Shown here one piece after another: positions 3,981 through 9,549 of a DNA stretch of 9,549 nt. This DNA is from an uncultured Ruminococcus sp. (GTDB lineage Bacteria > Bacillota > Clostridia > Oscillospirales > Ruminococcaceae). The stretch is from contig CAMJES010000065.1 in the NCBI GenBank assembly GCA_946404705.1, positions 1 through 9,549 on the forward strand. Direction: 5' to 3'. The notes below the pieces were generated by a model, which made no database searches, had not been told where the DNA came from, and saw nothing but the letters and a program-made list of their open reading frames with translations. Every line of letters begins with the position of its first letter. The stretch's first letter is position 1. The position numbers and the translations under genes were made by a program.

Positions 3981-4853
3981 TTATTGGCGAAATTTTTGGG
4001 CAAATTCAACGTAAAACTGTGCGATAGCTTCATAGCAGCGCTGCATTTCTTTGGTAATGTATTTCTTGTTGTTCATAATAAGATGAACATAATGCCTCAT
4101 AGGCATATCTTCAACAGGTTTAAAGATCAACTCGTTTTCGTAATAGCTGTTCCATGTAAGCTGCGGCGCAAAAGCTATTCCGAAATCCTTTTTAATCAAT
4201 TCGATCATTATAGAAGGAGATTCGACATACGTTGTGATGTTTTGCTTGAAATCGGCTATCGAACAGAAATGCGATACCGTTCGGGTCAATTTGTCCGATT
4301 GATTAAGGCTGATAAAATCACACTCTTTGATATCTTTCATAAAGATCTCTTCCTTTGAAGCAAGAAAGTGATCCCGTGACATTATTATCCCGATAGGCTC
4401 TTCCACAACCGCCTTTGATATTCCGCCGCAGTCTGGACAGATATCGGAACATACCTTCAGATCCCAGTTGTCGCAAAATCCCTGATAAAAATGGGGGAGC
4501 GACCACGGGTAATGCTTGCGCATTTTTTCGGCTATCTCAAGAATGATAAGCGAGGTCGATTCAACCAGAATATTTATATCTATTTTCTGTGTGCCGATGT
4601 ATTCTCCGATTTCCTTTGAAGCGCTGTCTAAAGCGGCAGCTATCTCATCGCAGTATTTAAGAAAAATCTTTCCTGCGCCGTTGAGTTCTATTCTTCTTCC
4701 CCGTCTTTCAAAAAGTGGCGTTCCAAGTTCGGCTTCAAGGCGTTTCAAAGTCTGACTTAACGACGGCTGCGCGATAAAAAGCAATTCTGCCGCCTTGGAA
4801 ATGCTTTCCGTCCGTGCAATCACTCTGAACTGTTTTATCTGATTAAGCTCCAT
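3981..4853 (-). CDS. LysR-family transcriptional regulator with a cysteine cluster
   Basis: 290 residues from the ATG at 4853-4851, a normal LysR length. AAGGTGG lies roughly 12 bases upstream, a long but acceptable spacing. The frame extends to 4925, but the extra residues are not LysR-like while MELNQIKQF is the usual beginning. The winged helix-turn-helix occupies about residues 5-62: FRVIARTESISKAAELL, then AQPSLSQTLKRLEAELGTPLFER. The rest is the two-lobed effector domain, closing with a region near 205-240 (IELIKKDFGIAFAP). Odd feature: four cysteines at 127, 135, 139 and 142 (C-x7-C-x3-C-x2-C), in the part of the effector domain where ligands or redox signals act, which could bind metal or form disulfides. 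The gene is divergent from a chemoreceptor with a 100-bp palindrome between them, the classic LysR arrangement. Family secure; ligand unknown. Confidence 0.93.
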   Translation of the reverse strand: MELNQIKQFRVIARTESISKAAELLFIAQPSLSQTLKRLEAELGTPLFERRGRRIELNGAGKIFLKYCDEIAAALDSASKEIGEYIGTQKIDINILVESTSLIILEIAEKMRKHYPWSLPHFYQGFCDNWDLKVCSDICPDCGGISKAVVEEPIGIIMSRDHFLASKEEIFMKDIKECDFISLNQSDKLTRTVSHFCSIADFKQNITTYVESPSIMIELIKKDFGIAFAPQLTWNSYYENELIFKPVEDMPMRHYVHLIMNNKKYITKEMQRCYEAIAQFYVEFAQKFRQ

Positions 4854-4911
4854 AATAAAAAAGACCACCTTTTCCGGTTTTTCGGCAGCAAAAACAATCC
4901 GCCGCCGGCTA

Positions 4912-5011
4912 ATACTAAACACCAATAAAAAGCGGAAAAAATCTGCGCCGAAATCCTATATATTCGAGATTGTCGGCTTGATTTTTTCATATTTTAAATG
5001 GTGTTTAGTAT
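4912..5011. repeat. 100-bp near-symmetrical palindrome in the lysR / chemoreceptor divergent promoter region
   Basis: Nested inverted repeats share one centre at 4961.5. The outer arms are 13 bp and perfect: ATACTAAACACCA (4912-4924) and TGGTGTTTAGTAT (4999-5011). Ten bases further in on each side, GAAAAAATC (4935-4943) and GATTTTTTC (4980-4988) pair. Inside these, GCCGA (4947-4951) with TCGGC (4973-4977) and AATC (4952-4955) with GATT (4968-4971) pair, with one bulged G. The right arm also contains a small palindrome of its own, GTTTA-GTA-TAAAC (5003-5015). Two readings: paired operator sites for LysR across the divergent promoters, or a small MITE-like element with TA next to each end. Confidence 0.8.
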
Positions 5012-5035
5012 AAACAATACAAACATATTTATCAC

Positions 5036-5064
5036 TTGCAACCTATATGATTATATCATATATA
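5036..5064 (+). promoter_or_regulatory. Possible promoter of the chemoreceptor gene
   Basis: TTGCAA (5036-5041), 17 bases, TATATA (5059-5064). Four of six matches in each box, in AT-rich DNA just right of the palindrome. If real, transcription starts near 5071 and the ATG at 5047 could not be used, which supports the start at 5102. Confidence 0.4.
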
Positions 5065-7131
5065 AATTATAAATTCAATAGGCATACACAGGAGGTAAAA
5101 AATGAACAAAAAATATGCAAACTGGGGTTAAAAATTTCGGCGTCCGTGCTCGCTGTACAATTTATAGTGTTCACTTTTCTGTTTATTTTTATAAGCAGTT
5201 CCGTTTCGTCAACAACTCATGATGAAGCAGTAAACAATATGCAGACCGCAGCTCTCGACCGTTCGGAGATCATTAATAACTATATAAAATCCACCGAGGA
5301 CACGCTTACCGCATATCTCAAAGCCGAGCAGATATATGATCTTCTCCGCGACCCGTCCAATGACGAATATGTCGCAGCCGCACAGGCCTACACGGAAAAA
5401 TTCAGCAAGGATCTGACAAATCTTGAGGGTATATACGCCAGCAGCTGGGATACAAAAATGCTCACCCACACCAACCCGAACGTTGTCGGCAAGATCACAC
5501 GCCCCGATGAGGACAGGCGCAAGCAGCTGCACGATGCTATTCTTGCAACAGACGGCGTTTATAACACAGGCATACTCATTTCGCCTGCCAGCGGACAGCA
5601 GATAATTTCAATGTACAAGGCAGTCAGAGAAGATGACGGAAGCCATATTGGTCTTGGCGGAATCGGCATTTTCACAAGCGGCCTTGTCGATAAGCTGAAC
5701 GCTCTGCCGCTTGACGGTTTATCTCAGGCGCAGTATTATCTTGTCAACGTAAATACCGGCGAATATATCTTCCATCCGGACGCCGAAAAGATCACGACCG
5801 TTGCCGAGGAAAAATTCGTCACAGATATAATCGAACAGGTTAAAAACAGCAGCGAAGAGGTCTGCAGCTCGCTCAATTACAAGGATGAAAGCGGCTGCAA
5901 AAATATTGCAGCATTCAACAGCATAGGCGATTACGGCTGGGTGTTTATTTTATCCGACACCGCCTCCGAGGTTCTTTCTTCTGCAAAAACTCTGAGGATC
6001 GAATTGGGGATAATATGCTTTATAAGTGCGATAGTTCTTACAATAGCTGCATATTTGGTTGTCAGCAGAATGATATCGCCCTTGAAGAATGTTGAAAATG
6101 CCATTGACGATCTTGGAAATATACAGCTTAACGCAGCAAACGAAATTGAGAAATATATATACAGAAAAGACGAAATAGGAAATATCGCAAATGCAGTTAA
6201 TCAATTGTGCATATCGCTGAAAAATGCGACCGCCGATATCGGACGCATCCTCGGCGAAATGGCTGACGAAAATTTTGCTGTTGATGTCGAAGAAAACAGA
6301 AATTATTACATAGGCGATTTTGAAGTCCTTGCGCAGAATCTTGAAGCTATCAAAGCCAAGCTGTCGACTGTTATGACAAATATATACTCTGCGGCGGAAC
6401 AGGTAAATTCCGGTTCGATTCAGGTAGCTTCGGGGGCGCAGATGTTATCGCAGGGAACGGTTGAGCAGACGGCTTCCATTGATATGCTTGCAAATAATCT
6501 TGAAGCGATAGAAGAACAGGTAAAGGCAAATTCCGAAAACTGCACCGAAGCGCACAAGCTTATGAATAATACATCCTCTTATCTTGATGAAGTCAATGAA
6601 AAAATGACAAGCCTTACAGAGGCTATGACAAACATCAACAATACCTCGGATAAGATAAGCAATATCATCAAAACCATTGAAGATATCGCATTCCAGACAA
6701 ATATTCTTGCTCTTAATGCGGCAGTCGAAGCGGCACGAGCAGGAGAAGCAGGAAAAGGCTTCGCAGTTGTTGCGGACGAAGTAAGAAATCTTGCCGCAAA
6801 ATCCGCAGAAGCGGTCAGCGATACAGCCAAGCTTATCGGAAGCTCTGTTGACGCCGCCAACAACGGCACGGCTATAACCGAACAAACCGCAAATTCCGTA
6901 AAAACATTGGAAGAATACGCACTTGCATTGAAAAAGATCGTTGATAACATTACCGAATCGGGAAGCAGACAGACCGAAATGGTAGAAAAGATACATGAAG
7001 ATATCAACAAGATATCCGCAGTCGTTCAGTCCAACTCTGCAACAGCCGAAGAAAGCGCAGCCGCTTCCGAAGAGCTTTCGGGACAGGCAGGTATGCTCAA
7101 AGATCTTATCGGAAAATTCAATCTTAAATAA
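5047..7131 (+). CDS. Methyl-accepting chemotaxis protein (transmembrane chemoreceptor); real start probably 5102 in another frame
   Basis: The uninterrupted frame opens at 5047 (694 residues), but that ATG has no ribosome site. The strong AGGAGG site (5090-5095) serves the ATG at 5102, which is one base out of frame. Joined by a -1 slip at the A6 run (5108-5113), the product begins MNKKICKLGLKISAS, a normal chemoreceptor start, and is 676 residues long. In that numbering: TM1 about 13-32; an extracellular sensor of some 270 residues, by size and position a Cache-type ligand domain; TM2 about 302-324 (LGIICFISAIVLTIAAYLVV); HAMP about 325-380; a second HAMP-like linker; then the signalling coiled coil, whose tip carries NILALNAAVEAARAGE and FAVVADEVRNLA near 534-562 and binds CheA/CheW. 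The C-terminus (LSGQAGMLKDLIGKFNLK) has no CheR-tether pentapeptide. The divergent lysR and shared palindrome suggest LysR control. Ligand unknown. Confidence 0.95.
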   Translation: MIISYINYKFNRHTQEVKNEQKICKLGLKISASVLAVQFIVFTFLFIFISSSVSSTTHDEAVNNMQTAALDRSEIINNYIKSTEDTLTAYLKAEQIYDLLRDPSNDEYVAAAQAYTEKFSKDLTNLEGIYASSWDTKMLTHTNPNVVGKITRPDEDRRKQLHDAILATDGVYNTGILISPASGQQIISMYKAVREDDGSHIGLGGIGIFTSGLVDKLNALPLDGLSQAQYYLVNVNTGEYIFHPDAEKITTVAEEKFVTDIIEQVKNSSEEVCSSLNYKDESGCKNIAAFNSIGDYGWVFILSDTASEVLSSAKTLRIELGIICFISAIVLTIAAYLVVSRMISPLKNVENAIDDLGNIQLNAANEIEKYIYRKDEIGNIANAVNQLCISLKNATADIGRILGEMADENFAVDVEENRNYYIGDFEVLAQNLEAIKAKLSTVMTNIYSAAEQVNSGSIQVASGAQMLSQGTVEQTASIDMLANNLEAIEEQVKANSENCTEAHKLMNNTSSYLDEVNEKMTSLTEAMTNINNTSDKISNIIKTIEDIAFQTNILALNAAVEAARAGEAGKGFAVVADEVRNLAAKSAEAVSDTAKLIGSSVDAANNGTAITEQTANSVKTLEEYALALKKIVDNITESGSRQTEMVEKIHEDINKISAVVQSNSATAEESAAASEELSGQAGMLKDLIGKFNLK
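5102..5131 (+). other. Nine-codon frame from the best ribosome site of the chemoreceptor, containing the A6 slip run
   Basis: AGGAGG (5090-5095), a 6-base spacer, then ATG at 5102. The frame reads MNKKYANWG and stops at TAA (5129-5131). A -1 slip or one extra A within the six A's (5108-5113) converts this to MNKK-ICKLGLK and enters the chemoreceptor frame. The quality of the ribosome site and the fit of the joined N-terminus make this the natural start of the receptor gene. Confidence 0.65.
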
Positions 7132-7139
7132 AAAACATG

Positions 7140-7195
7140 AAAGGTCATACCGTTTAAAGCTTGGGGATACGTTTCCCTTATGCGGTATGACCTTT
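7140..7195. terminator. Bidirectional terminator between convergent genes
   Basis: AAAGGTCATACCG (7140-7152) pairs with CGGTATGACCTTT (7183-7195) over 13 perfect bp. Inside, GGGA (7164-7167) can pair with TCCC (7174-7177), giving a stacked two-part hairpin. It starts 9 bases after the chemoreceptor stop and lies 20 bases from the stop of the minus-strand gene at 7215. On the minus strand it is followed by CATGTTTTTT; on the plus strand only by scattered T's. Confidence 0.7.
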
Positions 7196-7214
7196 ACTCG
7201 TTTAATTAAGCACC

Positions 7215-8018
7215 TTATTTTTTCTCATTCATTTTCTCCTCTATTTTTTCCTTGACCTTTTCGCCCATTTCATTCAGTTTTGCAAAGCCCTCACTTTCGG
7301 ACAGCTTCTCAAAATATGTTCTGAGGTGTTCGGACAGCGGCGTCTGTGACGCAAGGGCAAGCATAAAGCTGTATTTCTCCTTTCGCTCCTTTGCGGAACG
7401 GCGAATATGCAGCTTGAACTCCTCGTACTTGATAACGATCTCCTTTTCTTCGGAAAACCTTTTTATCTTTCCGACAACATTTAAGGAATAACACAGGTCG
7501 ATAATAAATATACCGTAGAAAAATCCTATGCAGAACGAAAAAAGCAGGTTATGCGAAAACCAATCCAGCGCCGACAGAATATGCGGATGGATAAGGAAAT
7601 AATACGCCGCCCCGAGCAGCGCCCAGAAGAACGAAAACAGCGGACAGATTATCCCTTTGTAGTTTCCGCGCATATCCGAATAATCCCAAAGCTTTATCCT
7701 CATATGCACAATAAAGATCTCTCCTGCGATAAATTCGATAAGCGTCATTGCCGCCGACATCACTATTATCAGCACGAGCTTTCTCACCGCAGCGTTATCT
7801 ATATTTATGTATTTCTCTGCGCTTGCAAGCAAGTATAAGACCGTCAATCCGCAGCCGTAAAGCGGCAGATACGGTCCCGTGAGAAAACCGGGATTTATCC
7901 ATACTCGCTCCTTGTTCGCAGGCGAAAAACGGCGGAATACGACCTCTATCCCCCAGCCTATCATACAGCCTGCCGCAAAAATAAATGCGATTATCACAAA
8001 TTGATAGAATATTTCCAT
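7215..8018 (-). CDS. Putative ABC-transporter-type membrane protein, DUF1113 / CmpB-like
   Basis: 267 residues from the ATG at 8018-8016, chosen because AAAGGTGAG ends just before it (AAGG to ATG 7 bases); an in-frame ATG at 8036 has no site. Hydrophobic segments suggest about five or six membrane spans in the first 190 residues, for example FVIIAFIFAAGCMIGWGIEVV, LVLIIVMSAAMTLIEFIAG and LFSFCIGFFYGIFIIDL. Family marks are NPGFLTGPYLPLYGCG after the first span, and IKLWDYSDMRGNYKGIICPLFSFFWALLG, matching the W-D-Y-S ... G-IC pattern of the DUF1113 'putative ABC transporter, CmpB type' family. No ATP-binding partner is nearby, so a transport role is unproven. The C-terminal 75 residues are charged, helical and cytoplasmic-looking, with a Lys/Glu-rich end. 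It is the second gene of an operon, 31 bases after the AI-2E-family gene. Confidence 0.8.
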   Translation of the reverse strand: MEIFYQFVIIAFIFAAGCMIGWGIEVVFRRFSPANKERVWINPGFLTGPYLPLYGCGLTVLYLLASAEKYINIDNAAVRKLVLIIVMSAAMTLIEFIAGEIFIVHMRIKLWDYSDMRGNYKGIICPLFSFFWALLGAAYYFLIHPHILSALDWFSHNLLFSFCIGFFYGIFIIDLCYSLNVVGKIKRFSEEKEIVIKYEEFKLHIRRSAKERKEKYSFMLALASQTPLSEHLRTYFEKLSESEGFAKLNEMGEKVKEKIEEKMNEKK

Positions 8019-8049
8019 TTGCTCACCTTTTGACATAATATGCTTGACT

Positions 8050-9246
8050 TTATGCTTTTCCTTTCTTTTTGCAGGGCGAAGCCTTGCCTGCGGTTTCGCT
8101 GCCGCCGATTTCTTTTTTCTCCGATGTATCCTTTTTGACCGCAGCGTCCACTTTGTTTACATCATCACGAATAATGCGGTATAAAGCCGCCGCAACGGGT
8201 ACGCCAAGCATCATTCCGAGAATGCCGAAAATTCCACCGCCGACTGTTACCGCAGCAAGCACCCATATACCCGGCAGACCGATAGATGTTCCGACAACTT
8301 TGGGATAGATAAGGTTGCCCTCGATCTGCTGAAGAACAACGATAAACACAAGGAACAGCAGCGCTTTTATCGGCGATTCGGTCAGTATCATAAACGCTCC
8401 CACGCCTGCGCCGATATATGCTCCTGCGATAGGGATAAGCGCGGTGAAAGCTGTGAGCGCGCCTATCATAAAGGCATAAGGGAAACGGAATATAAGCATT
8501 CCGACAGTACAAAGCGCCCCAAGAATTACGGCTTCTGTGCATTGTCCGACAATATAGCGGTGAAAGCAGTCGTTCAGAACGGAAACAATATATCCGAACT
8601 TATTGTTAAGCTTCACACTTGCGTAACGCTTCATAATGCGTTTCCATTGAGCGCCGAGTGTATCCTTTGCCATAAGCAGATAAACCGCAAAAATAATGCT
8701 CACGAACGCCGTGACAACTCCCGAGAATACGCTTGCAACGACCGAAACAACGCCGCCGACAACATTTCCGATACCGGACGTAAGCTTTTCGATAATAGAA
8801 CTCATTTGCGATCTCAGATCTATCGAAGAAAGCGAAGCAATTATCTTTTCGGGCATAAAATCAAGCTGTTGTGCATAATCCAGAAATTTTTTGAACATAA
8901 CGGGGAACTCCGCCGCTATCAGCGAAACACAGTCGCTGAGCTGAGGTATTACCAATCCGATAACAAGCGCAGCCACCGCAAGCACGGTCAAAAACGCTCC
9001 GAGCAAGCACACAGGACGCCTGCTCACGGCAAAAAATTTACCCTTTTTCTTGGGAAAATAATGCCGCTCGTAAAAGCTCATCGGGATATTTATCACATAA
9101 GCCACTACACAGCCGAGCAGCAGCGGCGCCGCCGCCCCAAGCACAGCCGACAGCAGAGCCGCGACATTTTTCCAATATGTGACCGCTATAAACAGCAGAA
9201 ACAAGCTTACTCCGATCTTAAAACAGGTTTTCCATTCAATTTTCAT
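8050..9246 (-). CDS. AI-2E family transporter (YtvI/PerM-like permease)
   Basis: 398 residues. The ATG at 9246-9244 follows GAGGTG at a proper distance. The family comprises polytopic inner-membrane proteins with about seven or eight spans; a few members export the AI-2 signal or exchange sodium and protons, but most have no proven substrate. Visible: two N-terminal spans (LFLLFIAVTYW and LLGCVVAYVINIPMSFYERHYF), a third (LGAFLTVLAVAALVIGLVIP), a long soluble loop of amphipathic helices (about 105-165), then the conserved C-terminal half with GGVVSVVASVFSG, FVSIIFAVYLLMAKD, FRFPYAFMIGALTAFTALIPIAGAYIG, QQIEGNLIYPKVVG and LPGIWVLAAVTVGGGIFGILGMMLGVPVAAALY. The QQIEGNLIYP and IPIAGAYIG motifs are diagnostic. 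A Lys/Glu-rich tail follows. First gene of a two-gene operon driven by the promoter at 9366-9394. Confidence 0.93.
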   Translation of the reverse strand: MKIEWKTCFKIGVSLFLLFIAVTYWKNVAALLSAVLGAAAPLLLGCVVAYVINIPMSFYERHYFPKKKGKFFAVSRRPVCLLGAFLTVLAVAALVIGLVIPQLSDCVSLIAAEFPVMFKKFLDYAQQLDFMPEKIIASLSSIDLRSQMSSIIEKLTSGIGNVVGGVVSVVASVFSGVVTAFVSIIFAVYLLMAKDTLGAQWKRIMKRYASVKLNNKFGYIVSVLNDCFHRYIVGQCTEAVILGALCTVGMLIFRFPYAFMIGALTAFTALIPIAGAYIGAGVGAFMILTESPIKALLFLVFIVVLQQIEGNLIYPKVVGTSIGLPGIWVLAAVTVGGGIFGILGMMLGVPVAAALYRIIRDDVNKVDAAVKKDTSEKKEIGGSETAGKASPCKKKGKA

Positions 9247-9365
9247 TTTACACCTCTTATTTTTTACAATCCTGCGACAAGTTTTTTATCCGCAGCAGCA
9301 GAAGCCGTAAGACAGATATGCACCGATTAAGTGTATCTCCTTGTGATGTTGCGGTTATTGCACCT

Positions 9366-9394
9366 ATTATATCAAACAGGGATTTTGTTGTCAA
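9366..9394 (-). promoter_or_regulatory. Consensus sigma-A promoter of the AI-2E / CmpB-like operon
   Basis: Minus strand: TTGACA (9394-9389), exactly 17 bases, TATAAT (9371-9366) preceded by TGA (extended -10). Both hexamers are perfect. The mRNA would carry a leader of about 110 bases before the ATG at 9246, in which I see no riboswitch-like fold. Confidence 0.9.
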
Positions 9395-9433
9395 TAGTTC
9401 TATGCAGCAGTTTTTTTACAGCTTGATTTACGG

Positions 9434-9462
9434 TTGATTTTGGGAAAGAGATATGGTATAAT
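9434..9462 (+). promoter_or_regulatory. Outward-facing sigma-A promoter near the right edge
   Basis: Plus strand: TTGATT (9434-9439), 17 bases, TGG-TATAAT (9454-9462, extended -10). It is divergent from the operon promoter and would start transcription near 9469, leaving the window to the right. A small hairpin in its leader, TCGAG-TAACTG-CTCGA, occupies 9478-9493. Confidence 0.75.
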
Positions 9463-9522
9463 GTAGTCAAAATTAGGTCGAGTAACTGCTCGATAAATCG
9501 GAATTTGTATCAATGTCTAATT

Positions 9523-9549
9523 TGTAGGGGCGGATTCTATATCCGCCCG
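9523..9549. repeat. GC-rich dispersed repeat, TGTAGGGGCGG type (cut by window edge)
   Basis: TGTAGGGG begins at 9523. GGGCGGAT (9528-9535) pairs perfectly with ATCCGCCC (9541-9548) over a 5-base loop. The start matches the arms of the element at 2951-3022, so both belong to one family. The remainder lies beyond the edge. Confidence 0.6.

Noticed and set aside
6445..7010. Two long overlapping frames on the minus strand
   Set aside because: Antisense shadows of the chemoreceptor signalling domain; Ser- or Cys/Phe-rich products without family features.
9264..9323. 19-codon GTG-started frame in the leader of the AI-2E-family operon
   Set aside because: The AAGGAG upstream is about 13 bases from the GTG, too far for a good start, and the Ala/Lys-rich product has no meaning I can recognise.
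8542..9330. 262-codon open frame on the plus strand
   Set aside because: It lies almost wholly antisense to the AI-2E-family gene, which has clear family motifs. The product is rich in Arg, His, Asn and Gln with no recognisable domain, and no ribosome site precedes it.

Overview
The window looks like chromosomal DNA from a spore-forming, motile gut Clostridium relative, most like the Ruminococcus / [Eubacterium] siraeum group (Oscillospiraceae). The support is an alpha/beta-type small acid-soluble spore protein, a clostridial-type chemoreceptor, AGGAGG-type ribosome sites, near-consensus sigma-A promoters, and short GC-rich dispersed repeats in AT-rich intergenic DNA. This is inferred from gene content and style; no marker gene fixes the species. 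I see no rRNA, tRNA, CRISPR array, transposase or phage gene.

Layout, left to right. 1-428 (-): 5' part of a gene resembling the CDP-glycerol glycerophosphotransferase-like proteins of Clostridia, with a -1 break in its N-terminus at an A7 tract. 971-1159 (+): spore protein with a 5'-leader hairpin and a strong terminator. 1274-1516: gene-poor strip with a second terminator, the C-terminal stub of a GyrI-like domain gene, a palindrome and a degenerate 7-bp repeat array. 1544-2768 (-): tetR and a small membrane-protein gene, each preceded by a copy of the same palindromic site. 2879-3022: two hairpin-type repeats. 3071-3730 (-): chloramphenicol-acetyltransferase-like gene. 3981-4853 (-): LysR-family regulator, divergent from 5047-7131 (+), a chemoreceptor. 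Between these two lies a 100-bp near-symmetrical palindrome. 7215-9246 (-): two-gene operon of an AI-2E-family permease and a DUF1113/CmpB-like membrane protein, with an excellent promoter at 9366-9394. The right edge holds an outward promoter and the start of another GC-rich repeat.

How the genes may work together. The TetR probably represses itself, because a palindrome sits on its -10 box. It probably also controls the membrane protein downstream of it, because the same site recurs after the tetR terminator. The LysR protein is positioned to control itself and the divergent chemoreceptor through the shared palindrome; it also carries an unusual four-cysteine cluster in its effector region.

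The most notable points are two genes whose natural starts (good ribosome site, family-like N-terminus) are one base out of frame with the body. Each would be restored by a -1 slip, or one extra A, at an A-tract (A7 at 354-360, A6 at 5108-5113). They may be slippage-controlled or phase-variable genes, real mutations, or homopolymer errors in the assembly; the sequence alone cannot decide. I found no clear new multi-gene defence or mobile system.
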